A program made the position numbers and the translations under genes. From contig CAKVIN010000017.1 of NCBI GenBank assembly GCA_934754425.1, positions 1 through 49,023 of the forward strand: a stretch of 49,023 nucleotides of DNA. Direction: 5' to 3'. The notes beneath the pieces are model-generated. The model was given only the letters and a program-made list of their open reading frames with translations. It did not search any database and was not told the origin of the DNA. The DNA comes from an uncultured Candidatus Melainabacteria bacterium. Lineage in GTDB: Bacteria > Cyanobacteriota > Vampirovibrionia > Gastranaerophilales > Gastranaerophilaceae. Within the stretch, counting starts at the first letter, position 1, and each line of letters starts with the position of its first letter. Shown piece by piece: positions 36,501 through 43,975 of the stretch.

Positions 36501-37217
36501 AACAACATTATGCCTTAATATTTCCAAAAACTGATTAAATATAAAACTAGAATCTTCTTGTGTTATTGGTTTTAAATCGCTTAAAGTCAATGCTTTACTT
36601 TCAAAACAGTATGGCTTAACCCAAGCTTCAAAAATCCCATTATCCTTTGCAAGTTTATTCCACTTTTCGTAAAAATCTTTTACATCGCCAGTCCTATAAT
36701 CATCTTCAATTTTTACAATTTCGTTTTTATATATAATATTGTCATCTTGCAATTCTGAAGCGTAAAGCATAATAATATCTGCTTTATTGCTAAATTTAAA
36801 GTATGTGAAAAGTTGTCCGCCATCTTTGTACATTCTGGCAACAGCTTTATCAAATTCTTTTCCAAAAGTTTTGCACTCAATCAACAAATATTCAGAACCA
36901 TCATCACGAGTTACACAAATATCAAGTCTGCTAGAAGTACCATGTCCTGCAGCCCAAGTTTTTTCTAAAATAATATTTTGAGGCTTGTATCCTTTTTCTA
37001 ATAGCCTGTCAACACATTCCAATACAACCCAATTTTCAGCTTGTGAAAAATTCTGGGTTGTTCTGCAATCCGCACCTATTAAATATCCATAACAAATTTG
37101 TTCTTTTGAAAAATCAACTTCAATAGAATAATTATGTTGTTGGTATCTTTTTTCATAAATCCCAACGGTATTATCTTTGGGCGCAAAGCCTAATTTCTTA
37201 ATAAAGTCTTTATTCAC
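33558..37217 (-). CDS. Type IIG/BcgI-like restriction-modification fusion (nuclease - methyltransferase - two specificity domains)
   Basis: 1219 residues from a GTG at 37217, chosen because AGGTGGGG lies just upstream and the predicted -10 lies before it; a TTG at 37256 would be upstream of the transcript start. N-terminal nuclease with PD-(D/E)xK-type RLDIC...LIECK (about residues 99-116). The gamma-class N6-adenine methyltransferase has QFFTPVPIAQFI, motif I DYAAGSGHF (about 434) and motif IV SNPPY (about 550). Two HsdS-like target recognition domains follow (from about 870 and 1045), each with a PxPxxEQQKIV-type coiled-coil end (PLPPIDIQQKIV; PVPSFPEQQKIV). A single chain can thus methylate and cut at a bipartite site. 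It is an insertion between fabF and the matrixin gene. Confidence 0.9.
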   Translation of the reverse strand: MNKDFIKKLGFAPKDNTVGIYEKRYQQHNYSIEVDFSKEQICYGYLIGADCRTTQNFSQAENWVVLECVDRLLEKGYKPQNIILEKTWAAGHGTSSRLDICVTRDDGSEYLLIECKTFGKEFDKAVARMYKDGGQLFTYFKFSNKADIIMLYASELQDDNIIYKNEIVKIEDDYRTGDVKDFYEKWNKLAKDNGIFEAWVKPYCFESKALTLSDLKPITQEDSSFIFNQFLEILRHNVVSDKGNAFNKIFTLFLCKVYDETSKQEGEELDFQWKEGFDNHVKFQLRLTDLYKNGMLNFLDRKVSDFNNEEFENKYKFLDENTRKELKEQINRLRLEKNNEFAIKEVYDHDSFVENAKIVKEVVELLQGYRIRYNKRQQYLSDFFELLLTTGLKQEAGQFFTPVPIAQFIIKSLPLEKIIDEHLKSKNGELLPYMIDYAAGSGHFITEYMHEVQNIIDQKDPNKYILGTKKDLMFWQNANYEWATKYIYGIEKDYRLVKVGKVGCYLHGDGLANVILSDGLGNFANTKDYKGILRKEDDKSKDNQQFDIILSNPPYSVSSFKQTTREFYTEKDFDLYNCLTDNSSEIECLFVERTKQLLKDGGIAGVILPSSILTNTGIYTKTRELLLKYFEIVAITELGSNTFMATGTNTVVLFLRRRNNYDCINLQKSVDKFFADKNDVTINNIETPVSKYVNYVWENLTIDDYLTLLNKEPNDKVEKHDIFKEYSQKIKSKSEKDFWNKVLEIEKEKLYYFILAYPQKIVTIKTGEKDAEKQFLGYEFSNRRGSEGIHAIQRGKSIDECTHLFDMNIFDNPQKASTYVYRAFNGDTTSEIDDSLKDNISRVNLLDMMTFDRVDFEKFINVKAKKKIKIESKWDITELGNISGLIFEKGKSITKQQTQKGNIPVVAGGIDFAYLHNVANREANVITVSASGANAGFVNFWDKPIWASDCSTIQSNDEKTVSIRYIYEELKTLQEVVYDLQKGNAQPHVYSDDIKKIKIPLPPIDIQQKIVAEVEKNEQKKKKIITKISVTNNKIYELLNNLYVSATSKIRLGDTSIFELSIGKRVLNSDLIEGGRYPVYSANVFEPFGYVNNLLINKFDTPSVIWGIDGDWMTNIIPANIPFYPTDHCGIIKILKKQFILEKYLAFALNNEGKQFGFSRTKRASIDRVSGITIPVPSFPEQQKIVAKIEKLEKQIVEAQAIIDNSKQQKQEILDKYLK

Positions 37218-37239
37218 AATTACCCCACCTACTGTATTA

Positions 37240-37248
37240 ATTATATCA
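37240..37248 (-). promoter_or_regulatory. Extended -10 promoter of the R-M gene
   Basis: On the minus strand TGATATAAT (TGn plus TATAAT at 37240-37245), about 22 nt before the GTG start with the Shine-Dalgarno in between. No good -35 is seen, as expected for an extended -10 promoter. It lets the R-M gene be expressed independently of the fab genes upstream. Confidence 0.6.
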
Positions 37249-37278
37249 TAAATCAATATTTTATAATAGTTTATAAAT

Positions 37279-37304
37279 TAAACTTAAACCCTCTTCAAAA
37301 TTAT
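37279..37304. repeat. Direct repeat copy B: original fabF 3' end
   Basis: The 26-bp partner of 33305-33330, containing the last codons and TAA stop of the FabF-like gene on the minus strand. The only difference within the repeat turns TAA here into TAG in copy A. Confidence 0.88.
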
Positions 37305-38507
37305 TGACGTATTAATTCCACCAAATGCAAAATTGTTAGTCATTACATACTCTGTGTCAATTATTCTGCCTTCTTTCATTATATAATCCAGCTGACCGCA
37401 ATTTTCATCAACATTATTCAAATTAAGAGTAGGTGCAAACCATTTATTATTCATCATCTCTATTGACAAAATCGCTTCAATCGCTCCGCAAGCTCCAAGA
37501 GTATGTCCTGTATAGCTCTTAATAGAACTTATCGGAATATTTTTGCCAAATATCATTTCTGTCGCTAAACTTTCCGCAATATCACCATTCACAGTGCCTG
37601 TTCCATGAGCATTCACATACCCGATTTCGTTTACGGAAATTCCGGCATTATTCAATGATTGGCGCATAACTTCCGCCATCATATCCTTATTCGGATTCGT
37701 TATATGTGTTCCATCAGTATTAGTTGCAAAACCCGTAATCTCAGCATAAATTTTTGCTCCTCTTGATTTTGCTCTTTCATACTCTTCAAGTATCAAAGTT
37801 CCTGCACCTTCTCCAATTACAAGTCCGTCACGATCTTTATCAAAAGGCGAAGGAGTTAGTTTTGGTGTATCATTCTTACTACTTGTAGCATACAAAGTAT
37901 CAAATACTCCAACCTGTGTAGGGTGAATTTCTTCCGCTCCTCCGGATATCATAACATCAGCATAACCATCTTTAATCGCTTCATAAGCGTATCCAATCCC
38001 CATTGCACCGGATGTACACGCAGTAGAAGTCGGAATCAAGCGACCGTGTGTTTTAAAATGCAAAGAAATATTTACAGCTGCAGTTTGTGGCATCATCTTT
38101 ATATAAGAGCCTGAATTCAGGAGTTTCACCTCTTTATCAATACACATTGAATAAAAATCCAAAACCGCATCCAAAGAACCTGTAGAAGACCCATAACTAA
38201 CACCGGTTCTACCGTTTGTAATAATATCATCACCAAGCAATCCTGCTTCTTTAAGCGCATCCTCAGACGTAACGGTAGACATCAAAGACACGTCTCCCAT
38301 TGTCCTGCGAACTTTTCTTGTAAAATGTTCAGGAACTTCAAACCCACTAACAAAAGAGCCTAAAGATGTATTTAAACGCTCATATTCATCAAGCCTATCC
38401 CAATGTTCAATACAGTTTTCATATTTTTTAAGCCTATCAAATGCCGATTTTACAGTAGACCCTAGAGGAGAAGCAATCCCCATGCCAGTTACAACTACTC
38501 TTCTCAT
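37284..38507 (-). CDS. Beta-ketoacyl-ACP synthase, FabF/ApeR-like
   Basis: 407 residues of the KAS II family: VVVTGMGIASPLG start, nucleophile Cys in STACTSGAMGIGYAYE (about residue 164), the two His in NAHGTGTVNGD and SYTGHTLGACGAIE, and the C-terminal NFAFGGINTSII. It condenses malonyl-ACP with an acyl-ACP. It overlaps fabG by 4 bp (ATGA) in an order dehydratase-reductase-synthase. Because the dehydratase resembles ApeP, this may be a specialised (aryl-polyene-like or other secondary lipid) set rather than housekeeping fatty-acid synthesis. The 3' end has been duplicated at the R-M insertion. Confidence 0.92.
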   Translation of the reverse strand: MRRVVVTGMGIASPLGSTVKSAFDRLKKYENCIEHWDRLDEYERLNTSLGSFVSGFEVPEHFTRKVRRTMGDVSLMSTVTSEDALKEAGLLGDDIITNGRTGVSYGSSTGSLDAVLDFYSMCIDKEVKLLNSGSYIKMMPQTAAVNISLHFKTHGRLIPTSTACTSGAMGIGYAYEAIKDGYADVMISGGAEEIHPTQVGVFDTLYATSSKNDTPKLTPSPFDKDRDGLVIGEGAGTLILEEYERAKSRGAKIYAEITGFATNTDGTHITNPNKDMMAEVMRQSLNNAGISVNEIGYVNAHGTGTVNGDIAESLATEMIFGKNIPISSIKSYTGHTLGACGAIEAILSIEMMNNKWFAPTLNLNNVDENCGQLDYIMKEGRIIDTEYVMTNNFAFGGINTSIILKRV

Positions 38508-39226
38508 AAATAGAGCCCTCCATTTACGCCAATTACTTGCCCCGTAATATATCCTGCATCTTCGCTCATCAAATAATTCACAAGACTTGCAACTTCTTTA
38601 GCCTGCCCCATTCTGCGCATAGGAATTTGTTTCACCGCTTCTTCCGGCAAATCCTCGGTCATATCGGTTTCTATCATCCCAGGAGCGATACAATTTACTG
38701 TAATTTTACGCTTTGCGACCTCTTGGCTCAATGCTTTCGCTGCTCCTATCAAACCTGCTTTTGAAGCACTATAATTCACTTGTCCACGATTACCGCATTG
38801 TCCTGAAATTGACGACATTACAACAATTCTACCTTTTTTCTGTTGAATAAATGGCATAATTAAAGGTTTTAAGACATTATAAAATCCATCAAGATTTGTA
38901 CGCAAAACATCGTCCCACTCATCTTCTTCCATTGCAGGAAAAGGATTATCCTTTGCAATTCCGGCATTCAAGACCACACCATAATACATACCGTTAGCTT
39001 CGATATCATTAATTAGAATTTGTTCGACTTGCGCACGGTTTTTTATATCAAATGCAATCGTCCTTGCCTGAACGGTTTTTGCTTCTATTTCCTGTTTCAA
39101 ACCATCAAGTCTTTTAACGTCATTTGAACAGTGCAAAACTATATTATAACCATTAGATGCAAGATATAAAGCTGTTTCTTTGCCAATACCTCTACTTGCC
39201 CCCGTCACTAAAACCCATTTATTCAC
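38504..39226 (-). CDS. fabG: 3-oxoacyl-ACP reductase, FabG-like
   Basis: 240 residues of the FabG SDR type: TGASRGIGKETALYLAS cofactor site, NAGIAKD, catalytic Ser in VVMSSISGQCGNRGQVNYSASKAG with YxxxK, and the C-terminal ITGQVIGVNGGLYL. It reduces 3-ketoacyl-ACP with NADPH. The start is GTG overlapping the end of the dehydratase gene by 8 bp (GTGAATAA), indicating translational coupling. Several FabG copies are usual in bacteria; here it belongs to the ApeP/FabF-like trio. Confidence 0.92.
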   Translation of the reverse strand: MNKWVLVTGASRGIGKETALYLASNGYNIVLHCSNDVKRLDGLKQEIEAKTVQARTIAFDIKNRAQVEQILINDIEANGMYYGVVLNAGIAKDNPFPAMEEDEWDDVLRTNLDGFYNVLKPLIMPFIQQKKGRIVVMSSISGQCGNRGQVNYSASKAGLIGAAKALSQEVAKRKITVNCIAPGMIETDMTEDLPEEAVKQIPMRRMGQAKEVASLVNYLMSEDAGYITGQVIGVNGGLYL

Positions 39227-39662
39227 TTTTAAGAAGCTCCTCTACATTGTCACCCTGATAAGCATTAATCGTTGCGCTCGCAATTTCCACACATCTTTTA
39301 TCATATATTATACAATCAAAAACAACAATTTCATTATCCGTAAAGACTTCTTGTACTTTTACTATATATTCTTTTCCGTCTCTAAAATAATCCGTTTTGT
39401 TATTATAAAGTCGTGTACCGAGAAGCAACCCAGGTTTTGGTTCTGCGCAATTATTCTTGAAATAAGCATAACACCCGATTGCCTGCGCCATAAATTCAAT
39501 TCCGGCAAGCGTATTTATGCCGAGTTTTCGTTCATAAAAAACCTTCTTCGGTTCAACCTTAAACATTGCCTTAAGTTTATTATGCTCAATATCAACTTCC
39601 AAGATATCATCAAGAAGTATCATAGGTGGTTTATGCGGTAATATTTTTGTTAAATCATACAT
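39219..39662 (-). CDS. ApeP-like 3-hydroxyacyl-ACP dehydratase (hotdog fold)
   Basis: 147 residues. ILPHKPPMILLDDILEV carries the hotdog active-site His, followed by GIEFMAQAIGCYAYF (Glu and MAQ helix) and PGLLLGTRLYNN. These positions match the ApeP/COG4706 type of dehydratase better than housekeeping FabZ (PHRxPFLLVD...EALAQ). It dehydrates 3-hydroxyacyl-ACP. ATG at 39662 is preferred over the TTG one codon upstream. It is the first gene of the minus-strand run toward lepA and lies behind the fliD terminator. Confidence 0.82.
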   Translation of the reverse strand: MYDLTKILPHKPPMILLDDILEVDIEHNKLKAMFKVEPKKVFYERKLGINTLAGIEFMAQAIGCYAYFKNNCAEPKPGLLLGTRLYNNKTDYFRDGKEYIVKVQEVFTDNEIVVFDCIIYDKRCVEIASATINAYQGDNVEELLKSE

Positions 39663-39712
39663 CAAAACAGAATTACATTACTCCAACTCACCTAAATTTA
39701 ACACAAAATTTA

Positions 39713-39740
39713 AAAAACCGAAAGCTCTCACTTTCGGCTT
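39713..39740 (-). terminator. Intrinsic terminator after fliD
   Basis: On the minus strand GCCGAAAG - TGAGAG - CTTTCGGT forms an 8-bp stem (last pair G-T) followed by TTTTT. It separates fliD from the ApeP-like operon on the same strand. Confidence 0.85.
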
Positions 39741-39748
39741 TATATATC

Positions 39749-41491
39749 TTATGATGATAAGAACGAGCTATAATTTTGTTGCATTGAAGCTATTGCCTGT
39801 TCCATTTTTTGGAATTTTGCTTCCAACTGTGACTGATAAGTCGTTATGTTTGTATTTTTCTTCTTAATTTTTTCTTCCGTCTTTTTAATATTAGAATCTA
39901 AAGTAGAAGTTTTTACGTCAAAGAAGCCTACAGAAGATTTCAAACTTTGTTCAATAGTATCTTCCATCATTGAAAAAATGCCCGTATCACCTGTTAACAT
40001 AGATTTTACAGAATCAGGATTTTCTTCCAATGCTTTCATAAACTTATCTTCATCTAAAGAAAGCTCATATACATCTGATGATAAATTATTACCATCTGCT
40101 GAAGCAGTTTTTATACCAATATCAGACAAAAGTTTATACACACCATCATTTGCATTAGAGCTTGTTGTATAACGCTTCAATGTAGAAGTTAGGCTGGTCA
40201 AAGATGTTTCACCATGAAGATCAGCACCACTTGCCGTAACTTCTTCCACTTTAGCAATTGTTTCATTATAAGCCTTAATAAATGATTGAACTGCTTCTTT
40301 TAACTGAGAAGTATCTTGAGAAACTTTCAAAGTTGTATTACCATCTTCATCAGTATTAGCACGTTTCAATGTTAATGTAACACCATCCATTCTTGAAATA
40401 TCAGAAGTTACTGTATTAGAAGTGGACGTCATTGTTGTACCATTTATTGAAAATATTGCATTTAAACCAAGCTCTTGCGCATCTGTATACATTTTTGATG
40501 AAACAACATTGCCATCAGCATCATACTCAGATTTTGTTAAACCCATTACGTCAGTAAAATTACTTGTTCCGGCTTCGATACTAATATATGAAGCGCCTTC
40601 TTTTTTAGATGTAATAGATAATTTTCCGCTTGCATCATCCCAATAAGCATAAGCTTGCGCTCTATCACTACTATTGATGTCTGAAATTAATGAAGAAAGC
40701 GTTGTATTTTCATCAATAGTAAACGTCGCATCACCAATTTTGAATGTACCTGCTTTAATCTTTTCATTAAAACCTGAATCTTCTGATGTTAATTTAGTTG
40801 ATACAGAAGCCTTGAACAATGAATTTGTAGAAGCATATGTTCCATCTTCTTGAGCTGTTAAGCCAACTAAAGAAACTAAATTTGTTTCATCAGTAGTTGC
40901 ACCAATATAAACATTATCACCACTATTTTGAGCAGATAATTTCAAAACACCGCTATCATCAATTTCTGTCTTAATTCCAGCTTCTGCAAGTCTTGTTTTT
41001 AACGTACCCAATGTATCATCTTTAGCAATATTTATGGTTGTTTTCTTACCATTTACGTAAGTAGTAAGTGAACCTGTAGAAATTCCTAAATTTGAAAGCT
41101 TTGTTGAATCATCAGCTACTGCACTGGCAACTTCTTTTGATGTAGCTTTTGTATATGTTGCCAACTGTTTAACTTTTACATCATAAGATTGTCTTGCTGC
41201 GCTGCTTGTAACGGTTGCAGTAAAAATATCCGTATTAGAAGAAGTTGCAGAATTTTGCGCAAACAAGTCAAATGAACCACTAAACTTTGCATCCGTAAGC
41301 TTTTCGATTGATGTTCTCAAAGCCGTAAACTTACTTTTGGTATCTGTTAATGTTGTTTTTGTTGTCTGTATTTTTTTTAAACTAGTCTGTAAAGTAGTTA
41401 GCTCACTTTTTTTTGCTCCAACCAAAGCTTCTACCCAAGACGAGGTATCTAAGCCCGAAGCCAAACCGCTAAACGATATTGTAGACGCCAT
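39749..41491 (-). CDS. fliD: Flagellar hook-associated protein 2 (filament cap)
   Basis: 580 residues. The N-terminus ISFSGLASGLDTSSWVEALV with a following coiled coil (LTTLQTSLKKIQTTKTTL) is typical of FliD. The Thr/Ser-rich middle holds D2/D3-like domains, and the C-terminal coiled coil (SNIKKTEEKIKKKNTNITTY...QMEQAIASMQQ-like end) closes the protein. FliD caps the flagellar filament and may bind host mucin. No other flagellar gene is in the window, so it is an orphan here. It has its own promoter and terminator. A cap-like adhesin with another role is possible. Confidence 0.88.
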   Translation of the reverse strand: MASTISFSGLASGLDTSSWVEALVGAKKSELTTLQTSLKKIQTTKTTLTDTKSKFTALRTSIEKLTDAKFSGSFDLFAQNSATSSNTDIFTATVTSSAARQSYDVKVKQLATYTKATSKEVASAVADDSTKLSNLGISTGSLTTYVNGKKTTINIAKDDTLGTLKTRLAEAGIKTEIDDSGVLKLSAQNSGDNVYIGATTDETNLVSLVGLTAQEDGTYASTNSLFKASVSTKLTSEDSGFNEKIKAGTFKIGDATFTIDENTTLSSLISDINSSDRAQAYAYWDDASGKLSITSKKEGASYISIEAGTSNFTDVMGLTKSEYDADGNVVSSKMYTDAQELGLNAIFSINGTTMTSTSNTVTSDISRMDGVTLTLKRANTDEDGNTTLKVSQDTSQLKEAVQSFIKAYNETIAKVEEVTASGADLHGETSLTSLTSTLKRYTTSSNANDGVYKLLSDIGIKTASADGNNLSSDVYELSLDEDKFMKALEENPDSVKSMLTGDTGIFSMMEDTIEQSLKSSVGFFDVKTSTLDSNIKKTEEKIKKKNTNITTYQSQLEAKFQKMEQAIASMQQNYSSFLSS

Positions 41492-41519
41492 AATAAAAAT
41501 CCTTTTTTATTGAGTATAT

Positions 41520-41548
41520 ACTATATATAGCATTATAACCCATGTCAA
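41520..41548 (-). promoter_or_regulatory. Consensus-like sigma-70 promoter of fliD
   Basis: On the minus strand TTGACA (41543-41548), 17 bp, TATAGT (41520-41525), about 28 nt before the start codon. AAAAGGA acts as Shine-Dalgarno. No sigma-28 motif (TAAA...GCCGATAA) was seen. CCTCTGTATAGAGG just upstream is a small palindrome. Confidence 0.7.
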
Positions 41549-41612
41549 TACCCTTTTCAACCCTCTGTATAGAGGAAATGTTTATAATTTGAAATATTAA
41601 TCAATCTTTTTA

Positions 41613-41621
41613 TGTTATAAT
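41613..41621 (+). promoter_or_regulatory. Extended -10 promoter of the phosphohexomutase gene
   Basis: TGTTATAAT (TGn plus TATAAT at 41616-41621), about 25 nt before the ATG at 41647. AAAGGAGAG follows as a strong Shine-Dalgarno. No clear -35 box. Confidence 0.6.
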
Positions 41622-41646
41622 CACCTTTGAAACAAAGGAGAGAATT

Positions 41647-43908
41647 ATGTATAAACAAAAACCAAGTTGTGAATTAGAAGGTGAATTGTTCAAAAATGTT
41701 TTTGACAAAACTCCTGATTATATAAAAAATTTAGATTTGATGAACTTTGATAACGAAAACGGATTTACTTTTACTCTAAAAAAGGAGCACTTATATCCGC
41801 ATTCAGAATCAAACCCAGAAGGATTAAACCTAAAAGATTGGTTTGCAAATTATTCTAAAGAAGCAAAAGTTTCTACAGCCGGAATCAGAGGTCCACAAAA
41901 TATTTTGTTTCCTCAAGATACAAGATTTCCTATTAATCTTGTAGGTATTGTGCTTGCAACTTTGGCAAAAGCACTTGTTGCAAATGAAAAATATGCGGGC
42001 AAGCAAATAGTTAAACTTGTAGGAAGTGAAGTCCGCTACAATTCTGCATTGTACCTTGATGCAATCGCAAGAATTCAAGCAGCGCAAGGAATTAAAACAT
42101 TGACCCCAAAAGAAAGACGCACAATCCCAATATGGTTAGCTTCATTCTTAGCATTTAAACTTGACCTTGTGGGCGGTGAATACATCACATCAAGTCATGG
42201 TATTTCTGTAAAAACAGCAACAAAAGATTTAAACTCACAAGGCAGCCAATATTTGCCAGAAGAATCTTTGGAATTTGTTAATAAAATTCAAGAAATTTTT
42301 GACAAAGTTGAAAAAGATGGCTCTTATGAAATTAAAATTGCACCTAAAAATGATGCGCTTATTGATGATAGCATTATGGCAAAACTTAATGATGGCGTTG
42401 ATTTATACGTTGATTATTTAAAATCCGGTGTTGCACAAAATCTTGACGGCATTAAAAAGATGAAGTCTAAATTATTCATCGAAAGTGTTGGCGGATGTGC
42501 ATACAGAACTCTTAGCAGAGTGTTAGAAAAACTAGGCATTCAAGACAAATTTGTTTGGAACAATACAGAAGAAGACCCATTCTTCCATTCAATCGGTAAA
42601 TACGATACTGACCCTAAAGGCAACAAAGTTTTTTACGATTATTCAGTAGATGCAACAGTGCTTGCAAAACGTCCAGATGGCGAAAGATTTTTCCCTGTTA
42701 TAGAATCTTTGCATTATGATAAAGTTTTGGCAGAATACCCACTTGGTACAATTGTTTTGATTACAGACCCAGACCACGATAGATTAACTGTTTGTCAAAT
42801 CGAAGCAGCAGGCAACACTCCAGCGCTTGATGATTATGGTATTTCATATATCGAACTGGATGATGAAAGAGTATTGACTGTATACAGTGCAAACCAAGCG
42901 TTTCTAATGCTTATGAACTACAGAGTTAAACAACTTAAGGCTCATAATAAATTTAAAAATCATCCTAGATTTATGATTAAAACAACAGCATCCGCTCTAT
43001 CTTGGGATGAATGGGCAAAATCACACGGCATTAAAGTGGTTAATGTTCCTGTTGGATTCAAAGAAATTGCCAACATTATGAAGAAAGTTGAATTACAAAT
43101 TAAAAACAATCCTGATAAAAAGGTTGTTGTTGATGATGTATTTGGAAATTCAATCAATTTAGGTGTTCAACCTAGATTAATCTTCGGTGGCGAAGAATCA
43201 GGCGGTATGATTATGGGTTCTGAAGATTTAATTGAATCTCTTGCAGGCAGAAAAGCTATCGCAATGCGTGAAAAGAGTGCAACAGAAGCTATAATCGTAG
43301 CGGCTTCTCTTGCTGCAAAATTAGAAGAAGATAACAAAACTCTTTCTGAATACTTGATTGAAATTTTTGATGAAAACAACATTATTGCTAAATTTGACGT
43401 AAGAGAAGATATTTCTTATTACAACGAATCTGAACCTGATATTGAAAAACTTAAACAAGCAAAAGTTGAAGGCGAAAAACAAAGAACTAAAAACGATTTA
43501 TTCTACTTGTCACTCGCTATTGCAATCAGAGAAGGTAAAGCTGATTTAGAAGCCGTTAAAAAAGTTTTAAACGGTGCTTTTGCAGAATTGAATTTTGACA
43601 ACCTAAAATCAGTTAAGTTCGTAGGTGACGGAACATATTTACAATTTAGCGATAAATATGTAGAAATTCGTCCTTCCGGAACAGATGCTAAAACAAAAGC
43701 TTATTCCGGTGGTGAAAACTTAGAAATGATTGAAAAATTCTCAAGAGTTTTAGGTAACTACTCCGGTGACAGAACTGAATTGCATAAAGAACTTATCTCT
43801 GACGAGTTCTACGAAAATTCTAAGGAAGTAGCTTTAACTCATTATTTAGAATTTGTAGAAAAAGATGCAAATAATGAGAAATTTGAAATTCCGGAATACA
43901 ATTTCTAA
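41647..43908 (+). CDS. Long alpha-D-phosphohexomutase (phosphoglucomutase/phosphomannomutase superfamily)
   Basis: 753 residues, longer than the usual 450-580. All four superfamily sites are recognisable: STAGIRGP near the N-terminus, the phospho-Ser loop as TSSHGIS (about residue 182; usual TASHNP, with the Asn-Pro lost), the metal loop DPDHDR (about 375; usual DGDxDR), the sugar loop GGEESGG (about 514) and the phosphate loop RPSGTDAKTKAY (about 676). It likely interconverts hexose 1- and 6-phosphates for glycogen or cell-wall sugars. Variant loops and length make substrate assignment unsafe. It is a single-gene unit with its own promoter and terminator. Confidence 0.85.
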   Translation: MYKQKPSCELEGELFKNVFDKTPDYIKNLDLMNFDNENGFTFTLKKEHLYPHSESNPEGLNLKDWFANYSKEAKVSTAGIRGPQNILFPQDTRFPINLVGIVLATLAKALVANEKYAGKQIVKLVGSEVRYNSALYLDAIARIQAAQGIKTLTPKERRTIPIWLASFLAFKLDLVGGEYITSSHGISVKTATKDLNSQGSQYLPEESLEFVNKIQEIFDKVEKDGSYEIKIAPKNDALIDDSIMAKLNDGVDLYVDYLKSGVAQNLDGIKKMKSKLFIESVGGCAYRTLSRVLEKLGIQDKFVWNNTEEDPFFHSIGKYDTDPKGNKVFYDYSVDATVLAKRPDGERFFPVIESLHYDKVLAEYPLGTIVLITDPDHDRLTVCQIEAAGNTPALDDYGISYIELDDERVLTVYSANQAFLMLMNYRVKQLKAHNKFKNHPRFMIKTTASALSWDEWAKSHGIKVVNVPVGFKEIANIMKKVELQIKNNPDKKVVVDDVFGNSINLGVQPRLIFGGEESGGMIMGSEDLIESLAGRKAIAMREKSATEAIIVAASLAAKLEEDNKTLSEYLIEIFDENNIIAKFDVREDISYYNESEPDIEKLKQAKVEGEKQRTKNDLFYLSLAIAIREGKADLEAVKKVLNGAFAELNFDNLKSVKFVGDGTYLQFSDKYVEIRPSGTDAKTKAYSGGENLEMIEKFSRVLGNYSGDRTELHKELISDEFYENSKEVALTHYLEFVEKDANNEKFEIPEYNF

Positions 43909-43942
43909 ATAAGATTTCTTAACAAGATTTCTAGACAAAATG

Positions 43943-43975
43943 GACTGCGTAAAAATAATACGCAGTCTATTTTTT
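43943..43975 (+). terminator. Intrinsic terminator after the phosphohexomutase gene
   Basis: GACTGCGTA (43943-43951) and TACGCAGTC (43959-43967) form a perfect 9-bp stem with a 7-nt loop, followed by TATTTTTT. It lies between convergent genes and abuts the mntP stop codon. Confidence 0.92.

Larger units (their letters stand above)
33331..37304. mobile_element. Restriction-modification insertion with target duplication at the fabF 3' end
   Basis: About 3.97 kb holding the R-M-S gene and a start-less ORF remnant, bounded by 26-bp direct repeats made from the end of fabF. Removing the segment with one repeat restores a compact fabF-matrixin junction. No transposase, integrase or terminal inverted repeats were seen, so it is best described as a mobile R-M unit rather than an IS element. 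The insertion is inferred from the repeats; no empty site is available in the window. Confidence 0.65.

Noticed and set aside
33306..37304. Insertion sequence or integrase-based island around the R-M gene
   Set aside because: No transposase, integrase, tRNA target or terminal inverted repeats; the flanking repeats are copies of the fabF end.
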